A DNA stretch of 64,000 nucleotides from Diaphorobacter aerolatus (lineage in GTDB: Bacteria; Pseudomonadota; Gammaproteobacteria; Burkholderiales; Burkholderiaceae_C): the NCBI RefSeq assembly GCF_014489535.1, contig NZ_CP060783.1, forward strand, positions 3,431,501 to 3,495,500, read 5' to 3'. Below the pieces are notes generated by a model. The model worked only from the letters and a program-made list of their open reading frames with translations, ran no database searches and was not told where the DNA came from. Made by a program: the position numbers and the translations under genes. This document shows, in pieces, positions 1 through 10,388 of the stretch. Every line of letters starts with the position of its first letter. Position 1 is the first letter of the stretch.

Positions 1-2
1 AC

Positions 3-620
3 AAGGGTGCGGGCAAGAAGGGCATGAGCGCGTTTCTCGTGCCTACCGATGCGCCCGGCTACGTCGTCGCACGGCTCGAAGACAAGCTGGGCCAGCACTC
101 GAGCGACACCGCACAGATCAATTTCGACAACTGCCGCGTTCCAGCCGAGAACCTGATCGGCACGGAAGGCGAAGGCTACAAGATTGCGCTCGGCGGACTC
201 GAGGGCGGTCGCATCGGCATCGCGGCGCAAAGCGTGGGCATGGCGCGCAGCGCATTCGAATTCGCGCTGCAATACAGCAAGGAACGCGAGAGCTTCGGCA
301 CCGCGATCTTCAACCACCAGGCCGTGGGCTTCCGGCTGGCCGATTGCGCGGTGCAGATCGAGGCGGCACGGCAGTTGATCTGGCATGCGGCGTCGCTGCG
401 CGACGCGGGGCGTCCGTGTTTGAAGGAGGCCGCAATGGCCAAGCTGTTCGCCAGCGAGATGGCTGAGCGGGTTTGCAGCGCTGCCATCCAGACGCTCGGT
501 GGATATGGCGTGGTGAGCGATTTTCCGGTCGAGCGGATCTACCGTGACGTGCGTGTATGCCAGATCTATGAAGGCACGAGCGACGTGCAGAAAATCATCA
601 TTCAACGCGCACTGGCCTGA
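3..620 (+). CDS. Acyl-CoA dehydrogenase, C-terminal part (5' end outside window)
   Basis: Open from the first in-frame codon at position 3, so the gene starts upstream of the window. The about 205 visible residues are the middle beta-domain and the C-terminal helical domain of an acyl-CoA dehydrogenase, a flavoenzyme that makes the alpha-beta double bond of acyl-CoAs. Recognisable motifs are [40 protein letters not shown] and the terminal [14 protein letters not shown]. The glutamate in YEGTSD sits where short-chain and butyryl-type enzymes carry the catalytic base. Isovaleryl-CoA dehydrogenases place it elsewhere, so this is probably not the isovaleryl-CoA enzyme despite the liu genes downstream. 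Its last 19 bases overlap the convergent DUF421 gene. The exact substrate cannot be told from this part. Confidence 0.9.
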   Translation, partial: KGAGKKGMSAFLVPTDAPGYVVARLEDKLGQHSSDTAQINFDNCRVPAENLIGTEGEGYKIALGGLEGGRIGIAAQSVGMARSAFEFALQYSKERESFGTAIFNHQAVGFRLADCAVQIEAARQLIWHAASLRDAGRPCLKEAAMAKLFASEMAERVCSAAIQTLGGYGVVSDFPVERIYRDVRVCQIYEGTSDVQKIIIQRALA

Positions 621-1132
621 CCGAGACGGGCGCATGCGTCAGACATCCCGTCCTTGCTCGCGCTGTCGCGGTTGCGCATCACGATGGTGATCTCGCCGTT
701 GGTCTCGATGGTCGCCAGCTCGACCTCGTAGGTGTGCAGGCAGCCACCGGCGTGCAGCGCGGCCTTGAGATCGTCGGCCGTCAGAAGTTCTGCGGCCATG
801 GTGGCCTGGTTGACCTTGCCGTTGGTGATCAGATTGAGCGGCTTGCCGTCGATGAGGCGCGACAGCAACCGGCTGCGGTAGGTGAGGTGCGCCATCAGGG
901 TGTGGGCGGCGATCAGCGTGGTGGCCGAGATGAGCCCGCCGGTCAGTGAGTTGTCGCCCGCGTTCATCGAGTTCTGCACGGCGTTCGAAAGAATCAGCAG
1001 CAGGATCAGATCGAAGGGGTCGTACTGCCCGACGTTGCGTTTGCCGGTGAGGCGCAGGAACACCAGCAGGAAGGCATAGACGATCAAACCCCGAACAACG
1101 AATTCCCACCATGGCACGGCCATTGCAAACAT
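602..1132 (-). CDS. DUF421 family (YetF/YcaP-like) membrane protein
   Basis: About 176 residues. The N-terminal part has two to three membrane segments ([20 protein letters not shown], then hydrophobic stretches after SLTGG). The motif [20 protein letters not shown] is the family hallmark (the usual form is TGKR..GQ...FDL...). A soluble C-terminal domain follows, with [15 protein letters not shown] longer reading from 1192 is possible, but the ATG at 1132 is preceded by an AGGAGG ribosome site at ideal distance and begins just before the first membrane helix, so I chose it. The function of DUF421 proteins is not settled. The gene converges on the acyl-CoA dehydrogenase and overlaps its 3' end by 19 bases. 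Confidence 0.85.
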   Translation of the reverse strand: MFAMAVPWWEFVVRGLIVYAFLLVFLRLTGKRNVGQYDPFDLILLLILSNAVQNSMNAGDNSLTGGLISATTLIAAHTLMAHLTYRSRLLSRLIDGKPLNLITNGKVNQATMAAELLTADDLKAALHAGGCLHTYEVELATIETNGEITIVMRNRDSASKDGMSDACARLGQASAR

Positions 1133-1318
1133 GAGTTGCCTCCTTTGATCATCGACGCACGCGATGCATGCCTGGCATTTTCTGCGCGCCACCGGGCGCA
1201 GGCCAAGGCGGCGATGTAGGACGGCGGCGTGTTCGTGCGCTGGGCAGATGCGCTACGCTTGAATATCGTGTCCGGCACCGGGCCGGATCGTCTTGGGCAT
1301 TGATGAATGGGTCAATAG

Positions 1319-1756
1319 ATGATGGGATCGAACCACGCTGCCTCCGCATCTGCATCGGATGCGCCATGTCCCTGTGGCCGCACGAACGCGAAGGGCAAGG
1401 CCCTGTCCCTGCGTGAATGCTGCGGGCGCTATCTTGATCGCTTCGAGACGCTTCCCGCACCCGATGCCGAGTCTCTGATGCGCTCGCGCTACACAGCGTT
1501 TGTGCGGGCAGACGCGAACTATCTCAAGGCCACCTGGCATGTCTCGCAGCGGCCTGCGGAGCTTGGTTTCGACCCGGCCACCCGGTGGCTTGGACTGGCC
1601 GTCAAGGATGCCAGACGCATCGATGACGAACACGCCGAGGTGGAGTTCGTCGCGCGCTACCGCATAGGCGGGCGAGCCGTGAGATTGCATGAACGCAGCC
1701 GCTTCGTGCGCGAAGATGACGGGCGCTGGTATTACGTCGATGGCGAACAGTACTGA
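1319..1756 (+). CDS. YchJ-like protein (UPF0225) with N-terminal SEC-C-type cysteine motif
   Basis: 145 residues. The N-terminus has the cysteine-rich metal-binding motif PCPCGRTN followed by ECCGRYLDR, as in SEC-C/YchJ proteins. The body contains ESLMRSRYTAFVRADANYLKATWH and ends in EDDGRWYYVDG, which matches the NTF2-like fold of the YchJ family (UPF0225). Members are small cytoplasmic proteins of unknown role. Two ATGs lie back to back at 1319 and 1322, and no strong ribosome site separates them. The gene is divergent from DUF421, with about 185 bases between them that must hold both promoters. Full length for the family, no damage seen. Confidence 0.85.
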   Translation: MMGSNHAASASASDAPCPCGRTNAKGKALSLRECCGRYLDRFETLPAPDAESLMRSRYTAFVRADANYLKATWHVSQRPAELGFDPATRWLGLAVKDARRIDDEHAEVEFVARYRIGGRAVRLHERSRFVREDDGRWYYVDGEQY

Positions 1757-1917
1757 AGCGTCATCAGCGGCTTCTGGTTGATCCAGATCGGACGGCGCGG
1801 TGTATCTGGTAACAAATACCCCTCGTCGGGGGGTATGGCTGTCGGCCACATTTACATACGATCGACACTCTGGATCATCAATTTGATTTACTGATTCTTT
1901 AAAACCGCCAACAACCT

Positions 1918-3009
1918 ATGAACTCCACTCAACTCACCCGACGTTCCGCAGCGCTGCTGCTCCTGGCATCTCTTGCAGCCTGCGGTGGCAGCGACGATTC
2001 CGATGAGGGCAGTGGGAACGGTAACGGTAACGGTAACGGAAATGGAAACGGAAACGGAAACGGTAACGGGAATGGAAACGGTAACGGGAACGGCAACGGA
2101 AATGGAAATGGCAACGGGAATGGCAACACCACCACGCCGATCACCGGGCAATACCGCCTGGAGTCGCCCAGTGCCTCGTTCACCGCAGCGCTCGCTACCG
2201 CGAACCAGTTGGGAGCCATGGGCTATGCCTTCATCAGCACGCTGGGCGCAGGCACGGCCACCGGCGTCAGCATGGGTGATTTCTACGTAACCGACACGAC
2301 GCATGCGAAATCGCGCCTTGACTACGTGGCGGATGCGGAAACGTCGAATCTCGCGGGCTTTCTCGCGCAACTGAATCAGCGCGGCGCACAAGGCTATCTG
2401 TACAAGTCCACTGCGGCCTTCATGGCCAGCCAGAAGGATGTGCGCAATATCTACGTGCGCGATTCGACACTGGGCCGCACCTACACCTATGAGGCGGTGG
2501 AATCGGACATGAATGCAGCGACCGCCAAGTTGATTGGCGATCAACTCGCCAGCCAGGGCGCGCGCGGCTTTCGCTGGTTGGGCCCGATGATCCTCGGCTC
2601 GCAGAGCTTCAATCTGTACTGCAAGGACAGCGTGTCCACGACCTACGAGTACACGCTGAGCACGCCAAGCGGCGGCTACTCCGAATCGAATGCCGCCGAA
2701 CTCAAGAAGAGTCTCGATGCCATGGGCGCGCAGGGTCGCATGACGCGCGGCGCGCTGGCGTTGTCGACCGGCACCGCCGTGGCCGTGTGGGAGAAGTCGT
2801 CGGCGCAGCAAGGCGCGATCCAGTATCTGGTCGAATCGGGTATCGGCAACGACACGCTCGCGCAGATGAAGTCGCGCATGGATGCCAACGCGGCTAAAAG
2901 CTTTTTCTACTTCAGCGGCATGGTCACCGCCGACGGTGCAATGCACAACATCTCGGTGGCAAACGCGAACCGGCTGCTGCATCCACTGGCTGGCGCGGCG
3001 TTTCCATAA
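1918..3009 (+). CDS. Lipoprotein with (Gly-Asn)19 linker and five tandem about 55-residue repeats
   Basis: 363 residues. Residues 1-22 form a lipoprotein signal peptide (two Arg, a Leu/Ala core, lipobox LAAC with Cys22). Residues 33-70 are exactly nineteen Gly-Asn pairs, a flexible hydrophilic linker. Residues 79-363 fall into five similar units starting near 79, 134, 189, 243 and 301. Each opens with a short strand (YRLES, LDYVA, YTYEA, YEYTL, IQYLV), then a helix ending LG-A-MGY or RGAQGY, then a strand such as FYVTD, IYVRD or LYCKD. The unit vaguely recalls DUF4177-type small domains, but I do not assign a family with certainty. An outer-membrane-anchored, surface or periplasmic binding role is inference. 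A terminator follows at 3083. Confidence 0.75.
   Translation: MNSTQLTRRSAALLLLASLAACGGSDDSDEGSGNGNGNGNGNGNGNGNGNGNGNGNGNGNGNGNGNGNGNTTTPITGQYRLESPSASFTAALATANQLGAMGYAFISTLGAGTATGVSMGDFYVTDTTHAKSRLDYVADAETSNLAGFLAQLNQRGAQGYLYKSTAAFMASQKDVRNIYVRDSTLGRTYTYEAVESDMNAATAKLIGDQLASQGARGFRWLGPMILGSQSFNLYCKDSVSTTYEYTLSTPSGGYSESNAAELKKSLDAMGAQGRMTRGALALSTGTAVAVWEKSSAQQGAIQYLVESGIGNDTLAQMKSRMDANAAKSFFYFSGMVTADGAMHNISVANANRLLHPLAGAAFP
2014..2127 (+). repeat. 19 tandem hexamers (GGNAAY) coding Gly-Asn
   Basis: Nineteen consecutive 6-base units, each GG plus any base then AA plus C or T, in frame inside the lipoprotein gene. The third bases vary between units (ggt, gga, ggg, ggc; aac, aat), so the array is conserved at protein level more than at DNA level. 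Unit-number change would keep the reading frame, so the linker length could vary between strains. Confidence 0.95.
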
Positions 3010-3082
3010 GCACGCCGCACGGGCATCCTGGAGGGAGAGGCTGCCGCATAATCGCGGCATCCTTTGCCTGTCAACACGCAAT

Positions 3083-3113
3083 GGCGCTGAAGGTTTTCAG
3101 CGCCTTGTTTTTT
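3083..3113 (+). terminator. Rho-independent terminator after the lipoprotein gene
   Basis: Perfect 9-base stem GGCGCTGAA / TTCAGCGCC with a GGTT loop (3083-3104), followed by TTGTTTTTT. It ends only 17 bases before the HAD gene start. Confidence 0.75.
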
Positions 3114-3129
3114 GGTGCGAGCCCGACCG

Positions 3130-3831
3130 ATGACCGTTTTGTTTGATGCCGTTCTGTTCGATTGCGATGGTGTGCTCGTGGACAGCGAGTCGATCACCAA
3201 CCGCGTGCTGCGCGACATGCTCAACGAGGCGGGCTGGCCGATCACCACGCAGGAATGTTTGCAGCAGTTCATCGGCAAGACCGTGCGCAGCCAGTCCGCG
3301 CGCATCGAACAGCACACCGGAAAGCCGTTCACCGAGGGATGGCTGCAGCAGTTCTATGCGCGGCGCAACGTCGCACTGACAGCGGAACTGGTGGCGATTG
3401 ACGGTGCGCTTGCAGCGGTGAAAAGCGTGCATGACACGCTCGGAGGCCGCATTGCCTGCGCTTCGGGCGCGGATCGCGCAAAGGTGGAGATGCAGCTCGC
3501 GAAGGTGGGCCTCGCGCCGTATTTCGAAGGCCGGGTCTTCAGCGGCCACGAAACGCCGTGCAGCAAGCCGTTCCCGGATGTCTATCTGGTGGCCGCCGCT
3601 GCCGTGCATGTCGATCCCGCGCGATGTCTGGTGATCGAAGACACGCTCACCGGCGTTCAGGCAGGTGTTGCGGCCGGGGCCACGGTCTGGGCCTATTTTC
3701 CCGCGCACCAGGGGCATGCCGACGCCAGCGATTTGCTCGACGCCGGAGCGAGCCGGGTGTTCGATGCGATGGGCGATCTGCCGAAGTTGATGCTGGCGGC
3801 AACGACGTCTGGCCAGGGCCTGTCCAGATGA
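3130..3831 (+). CDS. HAD-superfamily phosphatase (beta-phosphoglucomutase-like subfamily)
   Basis: 233 residues. Motif I is LFDCDGVLVDSES (nucleophile Asp11, acid-base Asp13). A helical cap follows. Motif II lies in ACASGAD, the lysine in CSKPFPDVYL, and the Mg-binding acidic motif is VIEDTLTGVQAG. This is the usual order of a subfamily IA HAD hydrolase such as sugar-phosphate phosphatases or phosphoglycolate-type phosphatases. The substrate cannot be told. A reading from a TTG at 3112 is possible, but it would overlap the terminator arm, so the ATG at 3130 is preferred. It converges on the AraC gene with 7 bases between the stop codons. Confidence 0.9.
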   Translation: MTVLFDAVLFDCDGVLVDSESITNRVLRDMLNEAGWPITTQECLQQFIGKTVRSQSARIEQHTGKPFTEGWLQQFYARRNVALTAELVAIDGALAAVKSVHDTLGGRIACASGADRAKVEMQLAKVGLAPYFEGRVFSGHETPCSKPFPDVYLVAAAAVHVDPARCLVIEDTLTGVQAGVAAGATVWAYFPAHQGHADASDLLDAGASRVFDAMGDLPKLMLAATTSGQGLSR

Positions 3832-3838
3832 ACAGTCC

Positions 3839-4890
3839 CTATTCCCCGGCCGCCTTGCGCGAGTGCTTGCGGTATTCGGCCGGCGAGTGTCCAGTCCATA
3901 CGCGGAACGCGCGAATGAAACTTTTCTCGCCCGCGAAACCGGCCGCCTGGGCCACCTGCTTGATGGGTCGGTCGGTGCGGTTGAGCAGCTCGATGGCCTT
4001 GCCGCGGCGCATCTCGTCCTTGAGGGTTTGCAGCGATGCGCCCTCCTCCTTTAACTGCCGGTGCAGCGTGCGCGTGGAGACGTGCAGCTCATCGGCCAGC
4101 GTGCGCGCGCTGTGCATCACGTCGGGCGTGCTCGCGAGAATCTGGCGCACACGTTGCACCAGTAGCCGGTCGCGCCGGTACTTGCGCACCATCAGCGGCA
4201 GTGCGCGCTGCAGCATCTGCTGCATGGCGGCTTCGTCACGCTTGAGCGGCAGGGCGAGATAGCGCGTGTCCAGCTCGACCGCCGCCTGCGGCGCATCGAA
4301 GGTGAGCTTGCCACTGAACAGCACGCGGTAGGCGTCGGCATGTGGCGGCGCGGGGAAGGGGAACTGCGCAGAAATCACCGGCAGGCGCGAGTCTATGAAC
4401 CAGCTGGCGAGCCCGAGCGCATTGCGCAGTACCGATACCAGGCAGAACTCGCGCAGTTCGCCCAGCTCGCGGTGCTCGGTGATGGTGAGCAGGCTGCGTT
4501 CGCCTTCGGCGTGCAGGTGCAGGCGGATGTCGTCGACGATCAAATGGTGGTGGCGACACCAGCGTGCCAGCGCCAGCCCAAGGGTGGGTGCGCTCAACGA
4601 TGCGCGCGCAAGCATGCCGTAGCTGCCCAGGGCAGTCTGCGGCTGAACCAGCCCAGGCCCTCGTCGTCAAGCTCGCGCATTGCAAAGCCGGACAGGACTT
4701 CCATCTGCATCGCCGTGATTCGTGCGGAGTGATCTTGAATCTCCGCTGGCGCAATTTGCGCCGTCTCCAGCGCATCTTCCGCAGGCATTCCCCGGCGCTC
4801 GTAGGCAAGCAGGATTGCCCGCACAAAAGCCATCGGCGTGACGGCCGGATGAGCGTTGTCCAAGGGGCGGGGTGAAACCGATTCTGGCAT
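3839..4890 (-). pseudogene. AraC-family transcriptional regulator (OruR/ArgR-like), one frameshift
   Basis: The expected product is about 350 residues. The N-terminal Arabinose_bd-type domain starts MPESVSPRPLDNAHPAVTP. The C-terminal AraC DNA-binding domain contains ARTLADELHVSTRTLHRQLK and KQVAQAAGFAGEKSFIRAF. The two parts lie in different frames. A base is missing in the CCC run near 4626 (plus strand); with one more C the text reads RRLPWGSYGMLARASL, the standard family sequence. The gene diverges from the acyl-CoA ligase with 140 bases between them, which is the usual arrangement for an activator of the adjacent catabolic operon. That target is inference. The frameshift is one of about 20 similar losses in the window and is probably an assembly error. 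Confidence 0.85.
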
Positions 4891-5030
4891 GATCAGATTT
4901 TGCGGTGTGCTGGCACAAATTGCAACCATTACGGCCCGATAGCGGCTCCCCATTGTCACGCGTCCGGCGTATGCTGTGTGATAAACCAAGTGCGGCAAAG
5001 CCATGCCGACCCTGCAGGAGACAACAGCCC

Positions 5031-6757
5031 ATGAATTCGCAGTCCTCGTCCACTGAACGTTTTGTGTTGAGCCAGGCTTCCGGCAAGACGGACAAGCCGC
5101 TCATCGAACAGACGCTGGGCGATTTCTTTCGCGACATGGCCGCGCATCATCCTGATCGCGATGCGCTGATCAGCGCGCATCAGGCGCGGCGCTACACCTA
5201 CGCGCAGTTGCATGCCGAAGCGCGCAAGCTGGCGAGCGCGCTGCTGGGTCTCGGGCTCGACAAGGGTGATCGTGTCGGCATCTGGTCGCACAACAACGCC
5301 GAATGGGTGCTGATGCAGTTCGCCACCGCGCAGATCGGCCTGGTGCTGGTGAACATCAACCCGGCCTACCGCACGGCCGAGGTCGAGTACGCGATCAACA
5401 AGGTGGGCTGCAAGGCGATCATCACGATGCCGAGCTTCAAGACCAGCGACTATCTCGGCATGCTGCGCGAACTCGCGCCCGAACTGGAGACGGCCACGCC
5501 CGGCGAGCTGCGCGCCGCGCGTCTGCCCACGCTGGTCAACGTGGTGTGGATCGACGAGGCCGGTCAGGGCGACGAGCAAGCCGGCATGCTGCGGTTTTCC
5601 GAACTGCTGGCGCGCGGCGATGCGGCGGATGCACGCATCGACGCCTTGGCCTCCGGACTTCGCAATACCGACGCGATCAACATTCAGTTCACGAGCGGCA
5701 CGACGGGTTTCCCCAAGGGTGCGACGCTCACCCACCGCAACATCCTGAACAACGGCTTCTTCATCGGCGAGTGCATGCGCCTCACCCCGAAGATCGTTTG
5801 TGCATTCCCGTGCCGCTGTATCACTGCTTTGGCATGGTGCTCGGCAATCTGGCCTGCATCACACATGGCGCGGCCATCGTCTACCCGAGCGACGGCTTCG
5901 ATCCGCTCAAGGTACTGGAGACCGTGCAGGCCGAAAAATGCACGGGCCTGCATGGCGTGCCGACCATGTTCATTGCCGAGCTTGATCACCCGCGTTTCGC
6001 CGAGTTCGATCTTTCCAGGCTGCGCACCGGCATCATGGCGGGCTCGCCGTGCCCGATCGAGGTGATGAAGCGCGTGGTCAAGGACATGCATCTGTCGGAG
6101 ATCACCATCGCCTACGGCATGACCGAAACCAGTCCCGTGAGCTGCCAGAGCGACAACGACACGCCGCTCGAAAAGCGCGTGTCCACGGTCGGCAAGGTGC
6201 AGCCGCACCTCGACGTGAAGATCGTCAACCCGGAAACCGGCGAAGTGCTGCCCGTGGGCCAGAGCGGCGAACTGTGCACGCGTGGCTATTCGGTCATGCT
6301 CGGCTACTGGGGCGACGAGGCCAGGACGCAGGAGGCCATCGACGCCGAAGGCTTCATGCACACCGGTGACCTGGCGACGATGGACGACGAGGGTTATGTG
6401 AACATCGTGGGCCGTATCAAGGACATGGTGATTCGCGGCGGCGAAAACATCTACCCGCGCGAAGTGGAGGAGTTTCTCTATCGCCACCCGAAGGTGCAGG
6501 ATGTGCAGGTCGTCGGTGTGCCCGATCAGCGCTACGGCGAGGAGCTGTGCGCCTGGGTCATCACCAAGCCCGGCGAAAGCCTGGTCGAGGACGAAATCCG
6601 CGAGTTCTGCAAGGGCCAGATCGCGCATTACAAGGTGCCACGGTACATCCGTTTCGTGACCTCGTTTCCGATGACCGTGACCGGCAAGATCCAGAAGTTC
6701 CGCATCCGCGACGAGATGAAGAGCCAGCTCGGGCTCGAAGAAAGCAAGTCCGCCTGA
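5031..6757 (+). pseudogene. Medium/long-chain acyl-CoA ligase (AMP-binding), one frameshift
   Basis: The expected product is about 575 residues of the ANL superfamily, which activates a carboxylic acid with ATP to its CoA thioester. The P-loop-like motif is [18 protein letters not shown]. Later motifs are [28 protein letters not shown] and the C-terminal lysine in [12 protein letters not shown]. The first part ends out of frame after MRLTP near 5788. Restoring one base gives [20 protein letters not shown], the family consensus. The start ATG at 5031 has a CAGGAG site upstream. It is the first gene of the catabolic run and faces the AraC regulator. A role in activating short or branched acids alongside the liu genes is likely but not proven. 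Confidence 0.88.
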
Positions 6758-6776
6758 GGGCTCACGGCGAACCACG

Positions 6777-7744
6777 ATGCCCGTTACCTTCCGCCATCCA
6801 CACCGCCCTCTGCTGGCGCTCGTCGCCGGGATGCTGTGCTGCGCGCCCGCCGCGTCCGTGTGGGCTGGCATGCAGGAGCGCGTGCTGCAGGTACCGGTCT
6901 CGGTCACCAGCCCGCAGGGCACGAAGGTGAATTCAAGCATTGCGGTGACCGTGTATTCCGATGCGGCCAATCCCGTGCCCGCGCCGGTGCTGGTGCTCAA
7001 TCATGGACGTTCACCGCAGGCCGAGGGCCGCAAGGAACTGCACCGTGCACGCTTTGCAAAACAGGCGCGCTACTTCGTGAGTCGCGGTTTTCTCGTCGCG
7101 GTGCCGACGCGGCTTGGTTATGGCCCGACGTTTGAGGACGATGCCGAGGACAGCGGCGCTTGCAAGTCCAAGCGCTTCGCGCCCGCGCTGAACTCCGCCG
7201 CCACGCAGATCAACGCCGTGCTCGACGCCGTGCGCCACCTGCGGGCCGATGCCTCGCCCGACCGGGCGGTGATTGCGGGTCAGTCGTTTGGCGGCGCGGC
7301 GGCCGTCGCAGCGGCTGCGCAGGAGCCGCACGGGGTGCAGGCAGTGATCAACTTTGCCGGTGGCGCGGGCGGCAACCCCGCACGCACACCGGCAAGCCTT
7401 GCGATCCGGTGCAGCTTGCGAGCGTGTTTCGCGGCTACGGTGCCAGGACGCAGTTGCCCATGCTGTGGATCTACGCGAACAACGACCAGTATTTCGGTGC
7501 GGAGTGGCCCGCCAAATGGCACGCCGCCTTCGAGCAGGGCGGAGGTCACGCGCAGTTCCAGCAGCTTCCCGCATTCGGCAAGGATGGGCATGAGCTGTTC
7601 CGTGCGGGACCCAGGCAATGGGAGCCGCTGGTGTCGAAATTTCTCGACGAAAGCGGTTTTGCATCGCCCGGGAGCGCTGCGACCCATTCGCCGCCGGTGG
7701 ATGAAGCGGTCGGGTCGGCCTCACGTGAGGAGCCTGCGCGATGA
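6777..7744 (+). pseudogene. Secreted dienelactone-hydrolase-like alpha/beta hydrolase, one frameshift
   Basis: The expected product is about 322 residues. A signal peptide of about 30 residues (HRPLLALVAGMLCCAPAASVWA) is followed by an alpha/beta hydrolase. It has VLNHGRSP near the oxyanion strand, the nucleophile elbow AGQSFGGAAAV (GxSxGG) and a late GKDGHELF that probably supplies the catalytic His. The frame is lost near 7391; one more G gives RTPGKPCDPVQLASVFRGYG, continuing to the stop at 7744. It sits 20 bases after the acyl-CoA ligase and before mccB, so it is probably cotranscribed. The substrate is unknown. Why a periplasmic hydrolase sits in a CoA-ester pathway is unclear. Confidence 0.75.
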
Positions 7745-7925
7745 GGGTCTTGGCGATCATTCAGGCGTCAACAACAATGCCCGCAATCGGTGCGACGAGC
7801 ATCAGGACAAGCAGGGCGGATTCGGCGGTGCGCATGGGGCCTTATCGGCTCAGTCTGCACCGCAGCTTTAATCAGTCATCGAGAAAAAACGAGTGTCCCG
7901 ACAGGGGAAAGTGGAGAAACGAACA

Positions 7926-9529
7926 ATGAGCATTCTTGGAACGCAACTCAATGCCCGGTCGGCCGACTTCCAGGCCAACGCGCAGGCCATGCAGGCCGTG
8001 GTCGATGATCTGCGTGCACAGACCGAACGTGTGGCGCAGGGCGGTGGCGAGGCGGCGCGCGCCAAGCACGTGGCGCGGGGCAAGCTGCTGCCGCGTGAGC
8101 GCGTGCAGCGCCTGCTCGATCCCGGCACACCGTTTCTGGAGCTCTCGCCGCTCGCCGCGCTCAACATGTACAACAACGACGCGCCCGGTGCGGGCGTGAT
8201 CACCGGCATTGGCCGCGTCAACGGCGTGGACTGCATGATCGTGTGCAATGACGCCACCGTGAAGGGCGGCACCTACTACCCGATGACGGTGAAGAAGCAT
8301 CTGCGCGCCCAGGAAATTGCGCAGCAGAACCAGCTTCCCTGCATCTATCTGGTGGACTCGGGCGGTGCCAATCTGCCGAATCAGGACGACGTGTTCCCCG
8401 ACCGCGAGCACTTTGGCCGCATCTTCTTCAATCAGGCCAACATGAGTGCACAAGGCATCTCGCAGGTGGCCGTGGTGATGGGCTCGTGCACGGCGGGCGG
8501 CGCCTATGTGCCTGCGATGAGCGATGAATCCATCATCGTGAAGAACCAGGGCACGATTTTCCTCGGTGGCCCGCCGCTCGTGAAGGCGGCTACCGGCGAG
8601 GTGGTGAGCGCCGAAGACCTTGGCGGCGGGGATGTGCACACGCGCCTCTCGGCGTGGCCGATCATCTGGCCGAGAACGATCTGCATGCGCTGGCGCTGGC
8701 TCGGCAGATCACCGGCAACCTCAATCACAGCAAGCAGGTCTGCGTGAACGATGAACCTGCGCGCGCGCCGCTGTTTGAATCCCGCGAACTGTACGGTGTG
8801 ATTCCGGTGGACACGCGCAAGCCTTTCGACGTGCGCGAAATCATTGCACGCGTGGTGGACGGCAGCGAGTTCGACGAGTTCAAGGCGCGCTTTGGCAGCA
8901 CCCTGGTCTGCGGCTTTGCGCGCATCGAAGGCATGCAGGTGGGCATCATCGCCAACAACGGCATTCTGTTCAGCGAATCGGCGGTCAAGGGCGCGCACTT
9001 CATCGAACTGTGCTGTCAGCGCAAGATTCCGCTGGTGTTTTTGCAGAACATCACCGGCTTCATGGTCGGTCGCAAATACGAGAACGAAGGCATCGCGCGC
9101 CACGGCGCCAAGCTGGTGACGGCGGTGGCAACGGCGAGCGTGCCCAAGTTCACCATCATCATCGGCGGCAGCTTCGGCGCGGGCAACTACGGCATGTGCG
9201 GGCGGGCGTATTCGCCGCGTTTCCTGTGGATGTGGCCGAACGCGCGCATCAGCGTGATGGGCGGCGAGCAGGCGTCAAGCGTGCTCGCCACCGTCAAGCG
9301 CGACGGCATCGAATCCAGGGCGGTCAATGGAGCGCCGACGAAGAAGAAGCCTTCAAGGCCCTATCCGCAAGCAATATGAGGAACAGGGCCATCCCTACTA
9401 CGCCACCGCGCGTCTGTGGGATGACGGCGTGATCGATCCCGCCGACACGCGCCGCGTGCTGGCGCTGGGCTCGCGGCAACGCGCAACGCGCCCATCGAAG
9501 ACACGCGCTTCGGCGTGTTCCGCATGTGA
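7926..9529 (+). pseudogene. mccB: Methylcrotonyl-CoA carboxylase beta (carboxyltransferase) subunit, four frameshifts
   Basis: The expected product is about 535 residues. The carboxyltransferase subunit moves CO2 from biotin to 3-methylcrotonyl-CoA in leucine breakdown. Motifs include [67 protein letters not shown] and [20 protein letters not shown]. Reading continues through four frames. One base is missing near 8651 (restores [13 protein letters not shown]), near 9318 ([12 protein letters not shown]), near 9360 ([16 protein letters not shown]) and near 9470 ([19 protein letters not shown]), ending at the TGA of 9527-9529. Four independent losses in an otherwise perfectly conserved gene argue for sequencing error. 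The partner subunit mccA lies downstream at 11114. Confidence 0.93.
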
Positions 9530-9574
9530 TGCGGTGAGCAAACAAAAAAAGAGCAATCAAGGAGATCAAACCCC

Positions 9575-10359
9575 ATGGCCCAAGCCCTGACTCTGCAAGT
9601 GAATGGCGCGGTCGCGACCATCACGCTGTCGCAGCCGGAAATCCGCAATGCGTTCAGCGACGAAGTGATTCTGGAAATCACCGAAGCCTTTCGTGCGGCC
9701 GGTGACCGTCCCGACGTGCGTGCCATCGTGCTGGCTGCCGAGGGCCGGCCTACTGCGCCGGTGCCAACCTCAACTGGATGCGCCGCATGGCGGACTACAC
9801 GCGCGAGGAAAACATCCAGGACGCGGGCGCGCTCGCCGAGATGCTGCGCGTGATCTACGAATGTCCCAAACCCACCATCGCGCGCGTGCAGGGCGACGTG
9901 TATGCGGGCGGCGTGGGGCTGGTGGCGTGCTGCGACATCGCGGTGTCCGCCGATCAGGTGCACTACTGCCTGAGCGAAACCAAGATCGGGCTGATTCCCG
10001 CAACCATCAGCCCCTACGTGATTCGCGCCATGGGCGCACGCGCCGCGCATCGCTACTTTCTGACGGCCGAGCGCTTCACGGCTGCCGAGGCGCTGCGCAT
10101 CGGTTTCGTGCACGAGGTGGTGAGCGCCGACGAGCTCGATGCCAAGGTCGACGCGATCCTCAAGAATCTGCTGTCTGCGAGCCCGAACGCCGTGCGTGCG
10201 GCCAAGAAGCTGGTGCAGGACGTGGCCGAGCGCGAGATCAACGCCGCGCTGGTCCGGCAGACGGTCGAGGGTATTGCCGACATCCGCGCGAGCGAAGAGG
10301 GCCGCGAGGGCGTGCAGGCTTTTCTGGCCAAGCGCAAGCCTTCGTGGCTGCCGGGCTGA
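9575..10359 (+). pseudogene. liuC: Enoyl-CoA hydratase family, probable methylglutaconyl-CoA hydratase (LiuC), one frameshift
   Basis: The expected product is about 261 residues of the crotonase fold. Motifs are LSQPEIRNAFSDEV, AYCAGANLNWMRRM (oxyanion hole), RVQGDVYAGGVGLVACCDI (second oxyanion motif) and SETKIGLIPATISPYVI. The frame is lost near 9748; one more base turns EGRPTAP into EGRAYCAGANL. It has a GGAG site before the ATG at 9575. The position between the two methylcrotonyl-CoA carboxylase subunits and before HMG-CoA lyase makes hydration of 3-methylglutaconyl-CoA the most likely reaction. That assignment rests on gene order plus family. Confidence 0.85.
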
Positions 10360-10388
10360 TCCATTCGCTGAACCATCGGGCACAGCAT

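Noticed and set aside
2014..2127. CRISPR-like array
   Set aside because: Units are 6 bases with no spacers and lie in frame inside a protein gene.
7745..7925. Small plus-strand frame between the hydrolase and mccB (7741-7929) and a 24-codon minus-strand hydrophobic frame
   Set aside because: No ribosome sites or family likeness; the 181-base gap is treated as a non-coding leader of mccB.
7926..9529. Programmed frameshifting in mccB
   Set aside because: Four shifts in one gene, no slippery heptamers or pseudoknots seen, and the same kind of loss in many unrelated genes.
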